DNA from: Fen-183 sp036504335
GTDB lineage: Bacteria > Acidobacteriota > Thermoanaerobaculia > UBA5066
Direction of reading: 5' to 3'
Length of the DNA: 64,000 nt
NCBI GenBank assembly: GCA_036504335.1
Contig: DASXVJ010000023.1
Coordinates: forward strand, 1-64,000
Part shown: positions 26,623 to 34,862 of the stretch, one piece after another
How the letters are laid out: each line of letters begins with the position of its first letter
Numbering within the stretch: position 1 is the first letter of the stretch
Position numbers and translations under genes: made by a program
Notes under the pieces: generated by a model
What the model was told of the DNA's origin: nothing
The model's database searches: none
What the model saw: only the letters and a program-made list of their open reading frames with translations

Positions 26623-27386
26623 CGCGCGCGCGTCGTGAAGCGGATCCGGAGGACGTCCCAGTAGGCCTGGGCGCCGCCGAGGAGCGTCACGCGCGAGTCG
26701 GCCGAGTTGAACCAGAGGACCGGCACCTCGGCGATCGCGTAGCCGAGCTGCCGCGCGAGGAGGAGCGCCTCGACGTCGTACGCGAAGCGGTCCACCTTCG
26801 CGCGCGAGAAGATCGCGCGCGCGGCCTCGTGCGAGAAGAGCTTGAAGCCGCACTGCGTGTCGTGGATGCCCGGCACGGCGACGAGGCGCACGAGACGGTT
26901 GAAGAGCTTGCCCATGGCCTGCCGGAAGAAGGGCTGCTTCTCCTTCACGAGCGCCTCGTCGAGGGCGCGCGATCCGATCGCGACGGGCGCGCCGGCCGCG
27001 GCCAGCTTCTCCCACTCGTAGACCGGCGTGGAGAAATCGGCGTCCGACACGAGGACGAGCGCGCCGGCCGCCTCGAGACAGCCCGCGCGCACCGCGGCGC
27101 CCTTGCCCCGGTTCTCCGCGAGCCTGAGAACGCGCAGGGGAAGGGCGTGCCGCCGCGCGGCCTCCTCGGCGCGCGGGCCCGTCGCGTCGGAGGAGCCGTC
27201 GTCGACGACGAGGACCTCGACTCGGGGGCCGGACGTCCGGGCCGACAGGTACGCCGCGATCGTGCCGAGGGAAGCGGGCAGCCGCGCCTCCTCGTTGTAC
27301 GCGGGGATCACGATCGTGAGGTCGACGGCGTCGCGCGAAGGCGCGGCCTCCCGCCGTGTCCGGGTGTCGAGGGCGCCGGCGCTCAC
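26616..27386 (-). CDS. GT2-family glycosyltransferase, dolichyl/polyprenyl-phosphate glucosyltransferase-like
   Basis: 256 residues. GT-A fold: DLTIVIPAYNEEARLPASL at the N-terminus, EVLVVDDGSSDATG, RVLRLAENRGKGAAVRAG, then VLVSDADFSTP as the metal-binding DxD and DTQCGFKLFSHEAARAIFSRA. This arrangement matches ALG5/DPG-synthase-like enzymes that load a sugar onto a polyprenyl phosphate at the inner membrane face. No membrane helices are evident. The GTG start overlaps the stop of the upstream methyltransferase gene. The 3' end overlaps glyA. Confidence 0.87.
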   Translation of the reverse strand: MSAGALDTRTRREAAPSRDAVDLTIVIPAYNEEARLPASLGTIAAYLSARTSGPRVEVLVVDDGSSDATGPRAEEAARRHALPLRVLRLAENRGKGAAVRAGCLEAAGALVLVSDADFSTPVYEWEKLAAAGAPVAIGSRALDEALVKEKQPFFRQAMGKLFNRLVRLVAVPGIHDTQCGFKLFSHEAARAIFSRAKVDRFAYDVEALLLARQLGYAIAEVPVLWFNSADSRVTLLGGAQAYWDVLRIRFTTRARQ

Positions 27387-28081
27387 GCGGGGGCCGCCTC
27401 GAAGACGAACTGGTACCCGAAGAGCGTCGGCCAGGCGGCCGCGGAAAGGCGGGCTGCTCCGCGGACCACCGCGGCGAGAGGCGGCGTCCCGAGCGCCGGG
27501 AGCGCGAGCTCGACGGGCATCGCGGTCGCCGTCTCCCAGGCGATCCGCAGTCCCGAGTCCGCGAGGAGGCCGCGGGCCGAGGCGCGCGTGTAGAAGCGCA
27601 GGTGCGTGCGGTCGAGGATGCCGCGGTCCGCGTACGGGAAGCGGCCGGCGAGGAGCGCGGCGCGCACCGTGACGTTCGCGACGTTCGGGAGCGAGACGAG
27701 GAGCGTTCCGCCGGATTTCAGGAGCGGCTTGAGCGTCGAGAGGAGTTCTTCGGGGCGGGCCAGATGCTCGAGGACGTCGCCCGCGACGATGACGTCGAAC
27801 GGCTCCTTCCAGGGCGTGAAGATTCCTTCGAAGATGTCGCCGGTCACCGCGTCGTCGAAGAAGCGGGCGCCTTCCGCGGCCGCGCCCGGATCGAGCTCGA
27901 GGCCCGCGAGGTATCGACACGCCGGGCGAATGCGTTCCGCGAAGTGGCCGGCCCCGAACCCGAGGTCGAGAACGGCGAGGCCGCTTCCCCGCGCAAGCAC
28001 CCTTTCGAGGAGGATGACGTGCGACGACCCCGGGATCTCCTTCCAGGGATAGGTCGGCGCCCCGGCTGCCGCGGAGCTCAC
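27383..28081 (-). CDS. Class I SAM-dependent methyltransferase
   Basis: 232 residues. The SAM-binding motif I is VLDLGFGAGHFAERI, motif II/III includes DVIVAGDVLEHLARPEELLSTL and motif IV SGGTLLVSLPNVANVTVR. Similar methyltransferase/glycosyltransferase pairs occur in surface-polysaccharide loci; the acceptor is unknown. The GTG start overlaps the nadE stop, and its own stop overlaps the glycosyltransferase start, making a coupled nadE-methyltransferase-glycosyltransferase operon. Confidence 0.85.
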   Translation of the reverse strand: MSSAAAGAPTYPWKEIPGSSHVILLERVLARGSGLAVLDLGFGAGHFAERIRPACRYLAGLELDPGAAAEGARFFDDAVTGDIFEGIFTPWKEPFDVIVAGDVLEHLARPEELLSTLKPLLKSGGTLLVSLPNVANVTVRAALLAGRFPYADRGILDRTHLRFYTRASARGLLADSGLRIAWETATAMPVELALPALGTPPLAAVVRGAARLSAAAWPTLFGYQFVFEAAPA

Positions 28082-29772
28082 AGGGGCGACCTCTGGGCGA
28101 TCGGCACGCGGCGCCCGGACCCGAACGCCTTCGCGGAGACCTTCAGGCCCGGCGCGGCCTGCCGGCGCTTGTACTCGGAGAGATCCATCATCCGCGCGAT
28201 CCGCTCCACGAGCGCGCGCGGGGCGCCCGTGGCGCGCGCGGCGGCGTCGAGCGTGAGGTTGCGCTCCACGAGGCCCTCGAGGATCGCGTCGAGGACGGGG
28301 TACGGCGGAAGCGAATCCTGGTCCGTCTGGCCGGGCCGGAGCTCGGCCGACGGCGGCTTCTCGAGCGAGGCGCGCGGGATGAGGTCGCGTCCTGCGCGCG
28401 CGTTGAGGTGCCGCGCGAGCGCGTAGACCCGCATCTTCGGGAGGTCCGAGATCGGCGCGAGGCCGCCGCACATGTCGCCGTAGAGCGTGCAGTAGCCGAC
28501 GGCGAGCTCGCTCTTGTTCCCGGTCGTCAGGACGAGCGCGCCCCGCTTGTTCGAGAAGCCCATCACGAGCAGCCCGCGGAGGCGCGACTGGATGTTCTCT
28601 TCCGCGACGTCCTCGGGGCGCCCCTCGAAAACGGGCCGGAGCGCAGCCTTCGCGTCCTCGAAGAGCCTTCCGATCGGCAGCAACTCGAAGCGGATCCCGA
28701 GGTTCGCGGCGAGCGCGCGCGCGTCCGCGACCGAGCCCTCCGACGAGTACGGGGAAGGCATCCCGAGGCCGGTGACGTGTTCCTTCCCGAGCGCGTCCAC
28801 GGCGAGCGCCGCGACGAGCGCCGAGTCGATCCCGCCCGAAAGGCCGAGGACGGCCGTCCGGAACCCGCACTTGCCCGCATAGTCGCGGATCCCGAGGACG
28901 AGCGCGCGGCGGAGGGATTCGAGCGGCTCGCCTCCGGCGTCGTCGCCGGAGTCCGCCGGAACGCCGCCCGACACGGGGACGACCCGCGCGCGGCCGTCCG
29001 TTCCGCGCACGACGTCCGCGACGAGGAGGTCCTCCTCGAAGTGCGCGGCGCGCGCGCCGACACGGCCGCGGTCGTCGAGCACCATCGACCCTCCGTCGAA
29101 GACGAGCTCGTCGTTGCCGCCGACGAGGTTCAGGTACGCGACGCTCACGCGGCCGTCTCGCGCGAAGCGCGCGAGCATCCGCCGGCGCAGCCGCGCCTTG
29201 CCTTCGGAGAACGGCGACGCGGAGATCGAGACGATCAGCGTCGCGCCGCGCCGGACGAGCGCCTCGCCCGGGTCCTCGTGGTAGAGGCGGCGCGCGCGCC
29301 AGAAGTCCTTGTCGTTCCAGAGGTCCTCGCAGACCGGCAGCCCGAGCCGTTCCCCGCGGAAAGGCACGACGGCGCAGCCGGCGCCCGGTTCGAACCAGCG
29401 CCCCTCGTCGAAGACGTCGTACGTCGGGAGAAGGGTCTTCTTCGCGAGGGCGCACACGCGCCCGCGGTGGAGCAGAGCGGCGACGTTGTGGAACGGCTTG
29501 CCCGTCCTCGAGCGATTCGGGGCGAAGGTCCCGACGAGGAGCGCGGTGCCCTTCGTCCTTTTCGCCAGCGCGGCGAGTGCCCGTGCGGCTTCGCGCTGGA
29601 ACGAGGGGCGCTCGAGGAGGTCGCGCGGCGGGTAGCCGCAGAGAGCGAGCTCGGGCACGGCGGCGAGGTCCGAGCCGGCCGCCTCGGCGCGCGCGAGGAC
29701 CGCCTCGATTTTCGCGGCGTTCCCCGCGAAGTCCCCGATGGTCGTGTCGATCTGGCCGAGGGCGAGCCGCAC
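28078..29772 (-). CDS. nadE: Glutamine-dependent NAD+ synthase
   Basis: 564 residues. The N-terminal nitrilase-type glutaminase domain has the catalytic glutamate E41 (AVPELALCGYPPRDLL), lysine in AKKTLLPTYDVFDEGRWF and cysteine in LPVCEDLWND. The C-terminal synthetase has the PP-loop LGLSGGIDSALVAALAVDALG and STLY-equivalent TTGNKSELAVGYCTLYGDMCGG. It amidates deamido-NAD+ in the last step of NAD synthesis. A GTG start is used; no clear Shine-Dalgarno beyond TAGGAG. It lies just after the RDD gene (8 bases). Confidence 0.96.
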   Translation of the reverse strand: MRLALGQIDTTIGDFAGNAAKIEAVLARAEAAGSDLAAVPELALCGYPPRDLLERPSFQREAARALAALAKRTKGTALLVGTFAPNRSRTGKPFHNVAALLHRGRVCALAKKTLLPTYDVFDEGRWFEPGAGCAVVPFRGERLGLPVCEDLWNDKDFWRARRLYHEDPGEALVRRGATLIVSISASPFSEGKARLRRRMLARFARDGRVSVAYLNLVGGNDELVFDGGSMVLDDRGRVGARAAHFEEDLLVADVVRGTDGRARVVPVSGGVPADSGDDAGGEPLESLRRALVLGIRDYAGKCGFRTAVLGLSGGIDSALVAALAVDALGKEHVTGLGMPSPYSSEGSVADARALAANLGIRFELLPIGRLFEDAKAALRPVFEGRPEDVAEENIQSRLRGLLVMGFSNKRGALVLTTGNKSELAVGYCTLYGDMCGGLAPISDLPKMRVYALARHLNARAGRDLIPRASLEKPPSAELRPGQTDQDSLPPYPVLDAILEGLVERNLTLDAAARATGAPRALVERIARMMDLSEYKRRQAAPGLKVSAKAFGSGRRVPIAQRSPL

Positions 29773-29780
29773 GCGGCCTC

Positions 29781-30476
29781 CTACGGCTGTCCGGCCGGTT
29801 CGGGCGCCTCGACGCCCTCGATCGTCGTGCCGGAGAGGAGGTCCGCGAGCGTGCGCCCGCGGCGGTCGAATGCCGCGACGAGGAGGGGAACGCCGGCGAG
29901 CGCTCCCGTCAGCAGGAAGCCGAGAAACCTCCGGAACGCAGCGGCCAGGGTCGGCGAACCCCCGTCGCGCGCCCGGATGCGAAGGTCCGCGAGCGCCATT
30001 CCCGGCGTCGTGCCCCAGACGAACGGCGCGAGAACGAGCAGGACGAGCGCCGCGAGGAAGAGGAACGCCGCGAGCGGCACGAACGCCGGGGGCGGGAAAC
30101 GCAGGTCGAGGAGGAGCGCGCCGGCGGCGAGCTCGACCGCTCCGACGAGCGCGAGGATCAGGAGGTCCGCGAGTCCCGCCGCGACGCGGCGCGCGAACGC
30201 CACGGCATGGGGGCCTTCGTCACCGGGCTCGGGCTCGACCTCGTCGGGCCGCGGCGGTGCGAGGATCTCCTCGGCGGGGCGGACCGCCGACCGCGCGCGC
30301 TCGCGCTGCTCGGCGTCCGCGCGGGTCTCGTCGCGGGGCGGAACGCCGGCGCGAAGCGGTGCCTCGGCCGCGTCGCCGAACAGATCCAGCGTCCGCCCGG
30401 CCGCCCTCTTCCGCGCGCTCTCCGGCTCCGGAGCGAGTGGGTGCTCGGCGAGGGGATCGCGCGGCGGCTCGGCCAT
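29781..30476 (-). CDS. RDD family membrane protein
   Basis: 231 residues. An N-terminal charged cytoplasmic stretch of ~90 residues precedes an RDD domain: RRVAAGLADLLILALVGAVELAAGALLL, a second hydrophobic pair, then FVWGTTPGMALADLRIRARDG and RFLGFLLTGALAGVPLLVAAFDRRGRTLADLLSGT. In typical RDD proteins the first helix carries Arg-x-x-Asp, here RRVAAGLADLL. Function is mostly unknown; some are Na+/H+ antiporters. It lies between the TPR gene and nadE. Confidence 0.85.
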   Translation of the reverse strand: MAEPPRDPLAEHPLAPEPESARKRAAGRTLDLFGDAAEAPLRAGVPPRDETRADAEQRERARSAVRPAEEILAPPRPDEVEPEPGDEGPHAVAFARRVAAGLADLLILALVGAVELAAGALLLDLRFPPPAFVPLAAFLFLAALVLLVLAPFVWGTTPGMALADLRIRARDGGSPTLAAAFRRFLGFLLTGALAGVPLLVAAFDRRGRTLADLLSGTTIEGVEAPEPAGQP

Positions 30477-30491
30477 CTGCGGCGGCCCGGC

Positions 30492-32468
30492 CTAGGGCCG
30501 GACGGCGAGGTGTTTGATGAGGATCTTCGAGAGAAGGTCGGTGGCGCCGCGCGGGTACTTGCGGGCGAAGCGCAGCAGCCTCTGGGCTTCGGCGTCGCCC
30601 GGCCGCAGCTCGGTGGCTTCCTTGAGGGCGGCCAGGGCCTTCGCCATGTTCCCGGCCTGCAGGGCCTGGATCGCGGCGTTCACGTAGGCGTTCACGAGGT
30701 ACTCCTCGACGTCCTGGTTCTTCGCGTCGCCCTTGCGGGCTTCCCAGAGGAGCTTGATCGCGCTTTCATAGTCGCCCTCGTTGTAAGACCGGACCGCGCT
30801 CGAGAGCGAGGCGACCTGTTCGAGAGCTTTCTTGAGACCGGCCGCGGCCTCGGTGTCCTGCGGGCGCGTCTTCACGACGGGATCGAGGTTCCTGACGGCG
30901 TCGATGTAGCGGCTCGACGCGATTGCGGCGAACCCGGCGACGCGCATCTCGTCGAGGGCCGCCTCGCTCGGAGCGGCGGGCGGGGGCGTCGGCGCCGCGG
31001 AGGACTTCATCTTCTCGATCCGGACGAGGGCCTCGTTGTGGCGCGGGTCCGCGTCGGGAATCTTCACGAGGATGCCGATCGCCTCGTCGATCTTGCCGGC
31101 GTCGAAGAGCGCCTGCGCTTTCAGGAACGGGTCGTCGACCGGCCGGGCGGCGCCGCCGGGCTTCGGGGCGCCGGGGCCCGCGGCCGGCGCGGGCGCCGGT
31201 CGGTTTCGGCGCAGGAACCAGTACGTCCCGGCCCCGACGACGGCGAGGAGGACGAGGCCGGCGGCCAGAAGGACGCGCAGGTCGACGCGGCTCCTGACCC
31301 TCGGGAGGGTCGCGCGCTCCGGAGGGGACCCCGAGGCGGACGGGCCTTCGTCGATCGGCGAAACGTCTTCGGCGAACGACGGGGCGTGCGGCGCCTCGAT
31401 CTCGTTCCGCATGAAGTCCGAGTCGGGCGTCGAGGTGGACGCGGGCGCGCCGCCCGCGCCGGGCGTCGAGAGCGCGGCCTCGATCTGGTTCAGATAGCCG
31501 CGGGCCGTCGCGTCGTGCTCGGAGAGCGCGAGGACGTCGAGGAACTTGTTGCGCGCCCCTGCGAGGTCGCCCGCTTCGTACGACTGGACGCCCTCGGAGA
31601 GGAGCATGTCGATCTTGCGGGCGGTCTCGGCCTGTGCTTCCCGCGCCGAGTCGATGCGCCGCGAGGCCTCCTCGTTCGAGAGGTCGATGAGGAAGACGCG
31701 GCTCCAGAGGTCGATCGCCTCCTGCGCGTTGCCGCGGGCGAAGGCCTCGTCGCCCTGCTTGAGGAACTGCGTGATGCGCGCGTCGGCCTGGCCGCCCGCG
31801 CCGGACACGGGGCGCGGCGCGGCGGCCGGCTTCGCCTCGGGCGCTTCCGTCGGATCGGCTTCCGGGACCGAAGGAGGCATCGGCGGCGGCGCGCCGGGCG
31901 CGAAGGAGGCCGGGGCTTCCAGGGACGCGCCGACCAGCGAATTCCCGCTTCCGCCGAGCCTCAGGTCGTCGAGGCCGGCGAACGGGTCGCTGCCGGCCAC
32001 GGGGGCGAACGAGGGGGGCGGCGGCACGGCGGGCGAGGGCGGCGGGGTCGGAGGAGCCGCCGCGGCCCGGGGCGCGGCCTCGTCGCCGAAGACGAGGTCG
32101 TCCATGCCGGCATGGGGGCCGGACGGGGCCGCACCGGGGAACGCGTCCCGGAGAGGCGGCGCGGGCGCGGCTTTCGGGACGGCCGCCGGCTCGGCCGAGC
32201 CCGGCAGCTCTTCGACGGCGCTCTCGAAACCGAGGAACTCCGAGAAGCGGTTGACGTCCACGGGCGCGCCGGGCGCCGCGGTGCGGAGCGCGTCGAGAAG
32301 CGCACGGGCCGGCGCGAAGCGGCCGTCCATCTTGAGAATGAAGTCGCAGCCGAGAAGGGCCTCGTCGGCCTTGCCGGACTGGGCCAGAGACAGGGTGTGC
32401 CGGAAGGTCTGGAGGACCTTGTCCCGCGCCTCCGGCGAGAGGGCGGCGCTGCCCGCGTACGAAGCCAT
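30492..32468 (-). CDS. Tetratricopeptide-repeat protein with one membrane helix
   Basis: 658 residues. The N-terminus (about 1-60) resembles a short TPR-like helix pair, then a Pro/Ala-rich disordered stretch. Central TPR-like units (ITQFLKQGDEAFARGNAQEAIDLWSRVFLIDLSNEEA, read in segments) precede a single membrane helix at about 397-420 followed by basic residues. The C-terminal half has further TPRs (VRSYNEGDYESAIKLLWEARKGDAKN, AIQALQAGNMAKALAALKEATELRPGDAEAQRLLRF). It is probably a scaffold in signalling or envelope assembly. TAGCAT lies 7 bases before the ATG at 32468. It diverges from a glutamate formimidoyltransferase gene 67 bases away. Confidence 0.8.
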   Translation of the reverse strand: MASYAGSAALSPEARDKVLQTFRHTLSLAQSGKADEALLGCDFILKMDGRFAPARALLDALRTAAPGAPVDVNRFSEFLGFESAVEELPGSAEPAAVPKAAPAPPLRDAFPGAAPSGPHAGMDDLVFGDEAAPRAAAAPPTPPPSPAVPPPPSFAPVAGSDPFAGLDDLRLGGSGNSLVGASLEAPASFAPGAPPPMPPSVPEADPTEAPEAKPAAAPRPVSGAGGQADARITQFLKQGDEAFARGNAQEAIDLWSRVFLIDLSNEEASRRIDSAREAQAETARKIDMLLSEGVQSYEAGDLAGARNKFLDVLALSEHDATARGYLNQIEAALSTPGAGGAPASTSTPDSDFMRNEIEAPHAPSFAEDVSPIDEGPSASGSPPERATLPRVRSRVDLRVLLAAGLVLLAVVGAGTYWFLRRNRPAPAPAAGPGAPKPGGAARPVDDPFLKAQALFDAGKIDEAIGILVKIPDADPRHNEALVRIEKMKSSAAPTPPPAAPSEAALDEMRVAGFAAIASSRYIDAVRNLDPVVKTRPQDTEAAAGLKKALEQVASLSSAVRSYNEGDYESAIKLLWEARKGDAKNQDVEEYLVNAYVNAAIQALQAGNMAKALAALKEATELRPGDAEAQRLLRFARKYPRGATDLLSKILIKHLAVRP

Positions 32469-32475
32469 TGGACGA

Positions 32476-32481
32476 ATGCTA
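32476..32481 (-). promoter_or_regulatory. Candidate leaderless -10 (TAGCAT, extended TGC) of the TPR gene
   Basis: On the minus strand TGC-TAGCAT lies 7 bases before the ATG at 32468. The TG one base upstream of the hexamer makes it an extended -10, which would compensate for the absence of a recognisable -35. Confidence 0.48.
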
Positions 32482-32535
32482 GCAAGAACCTCCCGCCGAC
32501 GCGTCGGGTACGATCGCGGCTTCGCGGGAGGCGAC

Positions 32536-33444
32536 ATGGCACGGCTCATCGAATGCATCCCGAACGTCAGCGAAGGTCGGCGCGACGAGGTCGTCGCGGC
32601 CATCGCCGCGGCGGCCGTCAAGGCGGCGCCCGGCGTCGTCCTGCTCGACCGGACGTCGGATTCCGACCACAACCGCTCGGTCCTCACGTTCCTCGGCGAC
32701 GGCGAGCCGCTCGTCGCCGCGATGACGGCGCTCGTGGAGGCGTCGCTCGCGGCGATCGACCTGCGGACGCACACGGGCGCGCACCCGCGCCTCGGGGCGG
32801 TGGACGTGATCCCGTTCGTTCCCGTGCGCGGCGCCACGAGCGCCGAATGCGTCGAGCTCGCGAAGACGCTCGGAAAATCGCTCGCCGAGCGCTTCGGGCT
32901 GCCCGTCTACCTCTACGAGGACGCCGCGGCCGTCCCCGAGCGCCAGAACCTCGCGACGATCCGCAAGGGGGAGTTCGAGGGTCTCGCGAAGAAGATGGAG
33001 GACCCGGCCTGGAAGCCCGACTTCGGGCCGGCGGCGCCCCACCCGTCCGGCGGCGCCGTCGTCGTCGGGGCGCGCGCGCCGCTCATCGCGTACAACATCA
33101 ACCTTGCGACCGCCGACCTCGCCGTCGCCGACCGTATCGCGAAGGCGATCCGCCACCTCTCGGGAGGCTACCGCTTCGTGAAGGCGATGGGCGTGAAGCT
33201 CGAGGCGCGCGGTCAGGCGCAGGTCTCGATCAACATGACGAACTTCGAGAAGACCCCTCTCCACCGCGTCTTCGAGACCGTGAAGAGCGAGGCCGAGCGG
33301 CACGGGGTCGCGGTGGTCGGCTCCGAGATCGTCGGCCTCGTCCCGCAGGCCGCGCTCCTCGCGGCCGCCGGCCACTACCTGCGCCTCGAGGCGGATCCCG
33401 GCCCGCACGTTCTCGAAAACAAGCTTCTCGAAAGGCTTTCATGA
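32536..33444 (+). CDS. Glutamate formimidoyltransferase
   Basis: 302 residues, the FTCD N- and C-subdomain transferase without the cyclodeaminase domain. Family landmarks: ARLIECIPNVSEGRR at the N-terminus, LLDRTSDSDHNRSVLTFLG with the catalytic histidine region, THTGAHPRLGAVDVIPFVPV and GPHPSGGAVVVGAR-like GPAAPHPSGGAVVVGAR. It transfers the formimino group of formiminoglutamate to tetrahydrofolate in histidine degradation. GGAGG lies 6 bases before the ATG, with TACGAT (32509-32514) as possible -10. Other hut genes are absent. The stop overlaps the M28 peptidase start (ATGA). Confidence 0.93.
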   Translation: MARLIECIPNVSEGRRDEVVAAIAAAAVKAAPGVVLLDRTSDSDHNRSVLTFLGDGEPLVAAMTALVEASLAAIDLRTHTGAHPRLGAVDVIPFVPVRGATSAECVELAKTLGKSLAERFGLPVYLYEDAAAVPERQNLATIRKGEFEGLAKKMEDPAWKPDFGPAAPHPSGGAVVVGARAPLIAYNINLATADLAVADRIAKAIRHLSGGYRFVKAMGVKLEARGQAQVSINMTNFEKTPLHRVFETVKSEAERHGVAVVGSEIVGLVPQAALLAAAGHYLRLEADPGPHVLENKLLERLS

Positions 33445-34862
33445 AGACGTTCGCCCTGTGCCTTCTCGCCGCCGCGCTCGCCGCGGCCCCTCTCGCGTCG
33501 GCCCCGCCGCTGCTGACGGACGGCATGCGCGCGGACGTCGCGTCGCTCGCGGCGTCCGGGAAGGCCTCGGACGGCGCGTACGAGACGATCCGCGAGCTGC
33601 TCGAGGCCGCGGGCCCGCGCCTCGCGGGCTCGCCCGGCGACGCCCTCGCCGTCGGGTGGGCCCTGCGTGCGCTCGACGCGCGCGGCTTTTCGAACGTGCA
33701 CGCGGAGCCCGTGACGGCGCCGCACTGGGAGCGTGGCGAGGAGAGAGGGGATCTTCTCCTCCCGATCCCTCTCCGCCTCTCGCTCTGCGCGCTCGGCGGC
33801 AGCGTCGGGACGCCGCCCGAGGGCGTCGAGGCCGACGTCGTCGAAGCGACGTCGCTCGAGGGTGTCGACGCGCTCGGCGAGAGGGCGAAGGGAAAGATCG
33901 TCCTGATCTGGAAGGTCATGGAGCGCGCAAGCGAGGGCTCGGGTTACGGCGCGACGGTGCCGATCCGCTCGAACGGAGCAAGCCGGGCGGCGAAGGTCGG
34001 CGCTCTTGCGGTCGTCATCCGGTCGGTGGGCACGTCCGACGCGCGCTTTCCGCACACGGGCGCGCTGAACTATGCGGAGGGCGTCGCGAAGATCCCGGCG
34101 GCGGCCCTCGCCGTCAACGACGCGGACCTCCTCCACTCGTACCTGTCGAAGGGGACGCGCGTGCGCCTGAAGGTGACGCTCGGCGCGCGGACGCTCCCGG
34201 ACGTGCGGACGGCGAACGTCGTCGGCGAGATTCCGGGTCGCGAGAGGCCCGAAGAGATCGTCCTCGTCGGCGGCCACCTCGACTCGTGGGACCTCGGGAT
34301 GGGGGCCGTCGACGACGGCGCGGGCTGCGGGATCGCGATCGAGTCCGCGCGCCTCGTCGGGAAGCTTCCGCGGCATCCGCGGCGGACGATCCGCGTCGTC
34401 CTTTTCGCGAACGAGGAGAACGGTCTTGCGGGCGGACGGGCCTACGCGAAGGCCCACGCAGACGAGCTCGGCAAGCACGCCGCGGCCGTCGAGACGGACT
34501 CCGGTGCGGGCCGCGTGCGGGGCTTCGCGTGGACCGCGGGCCCGGGGACGGAGCCCCTCGTGAAGGAGCTGGGCGCGGCGCTCGCGCCGTTCGGGCTCGG
34601 CGAGGTGAAGAAGGGCGGCGGGGGCGCCGACATCGGCCCGATGCGCGCCGCGGGCGTCCCGATGTTCTCGCCGCTGCAGGACTCCTCGCGCTACTTCGAC
34701 ATCCACCACACGGCCGACGACACGCTCGACAAGATCGACCGCGAAGAGCTGAACACGGGGGTCTCGGCGATCGCGGCGCTCCTCTACACGCTCGCGGAGA
34801 CGGACGCCCCGATCGAGAAGATCCCGGAGGCCGAGCGCGAGCGCCGGAGGCGGGCCCCCTAG
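33441..34862 (+). CDS. Secreted M28-family metallopeptidase
   Basis: 473 residues. A signal peptide (KTFALCLLAAALAAAPLASA) precedes a protease-associated insert (about 110-260) and an M28 catalytic domain. Zinc ligands and catalytic residues are visible in order: GGHLDSWD (His), VDDGAGCG (bridging Asp), ANEENGLAG (catalytic and ligand Glu), ETDSG (Asp) and IHHTADDT (His). M28 enzymes remove N-terminal amino acids or C-terminal residues; this one resembles plasma glutamate carboxypeptidase-like aminopeptidases. It is translationally coupled to the formimidoyltransferase and could feed amino acids to it (inference). Its end overlaps the convergent NtrX-like gene by 4 bases. Confidence 0.9.
   Translation: MKTFALCLLAAALAAAPLASAPPLLTDGMRADVASLAASGKASDGAYETIRELLEAAGPRLAGSPGDALAVGWALRALDARGFSNVHAEPVTAPHWERGEERGDLLLPIPLRLSLCALGGSVGTPPEGVEADVVEATSLEGVDALGERAKGKIVLIWKVMERASEGSGYGATVPIRSNGASRAAKVGALAVVIRSVGTSDARFPHTGALNYAEGVAKIPAAALAVNDADLLHSYLSKGTRVRLKVTLGARTLPDVRTANVVGEIPGRERPEEIVLVGGHLDSWDLGMGAVDDGAGCGIAIESARLVGKLPRHPRRTIRVVLFANEENGLAGGRAYAKAHADELGKHAAAVETDSGAGRVRGFAWTAGPGTEPLVKELGAALAPFGLGEVKKGGGGADIGPMRAAGVPMFSPLQDSSRYFDIHHTADDTLDKIDREELNTGVSAIAALLYTLAETDAPIEKIPEAERERRRRAP

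Noticed and set aside
24049..27015. 988-codon open frame antisense to dgt and glyA
   Set aside because: Same composition artefact: low-complexity Arg/Glu/Asp sequence opposite two well-defined enzymes.
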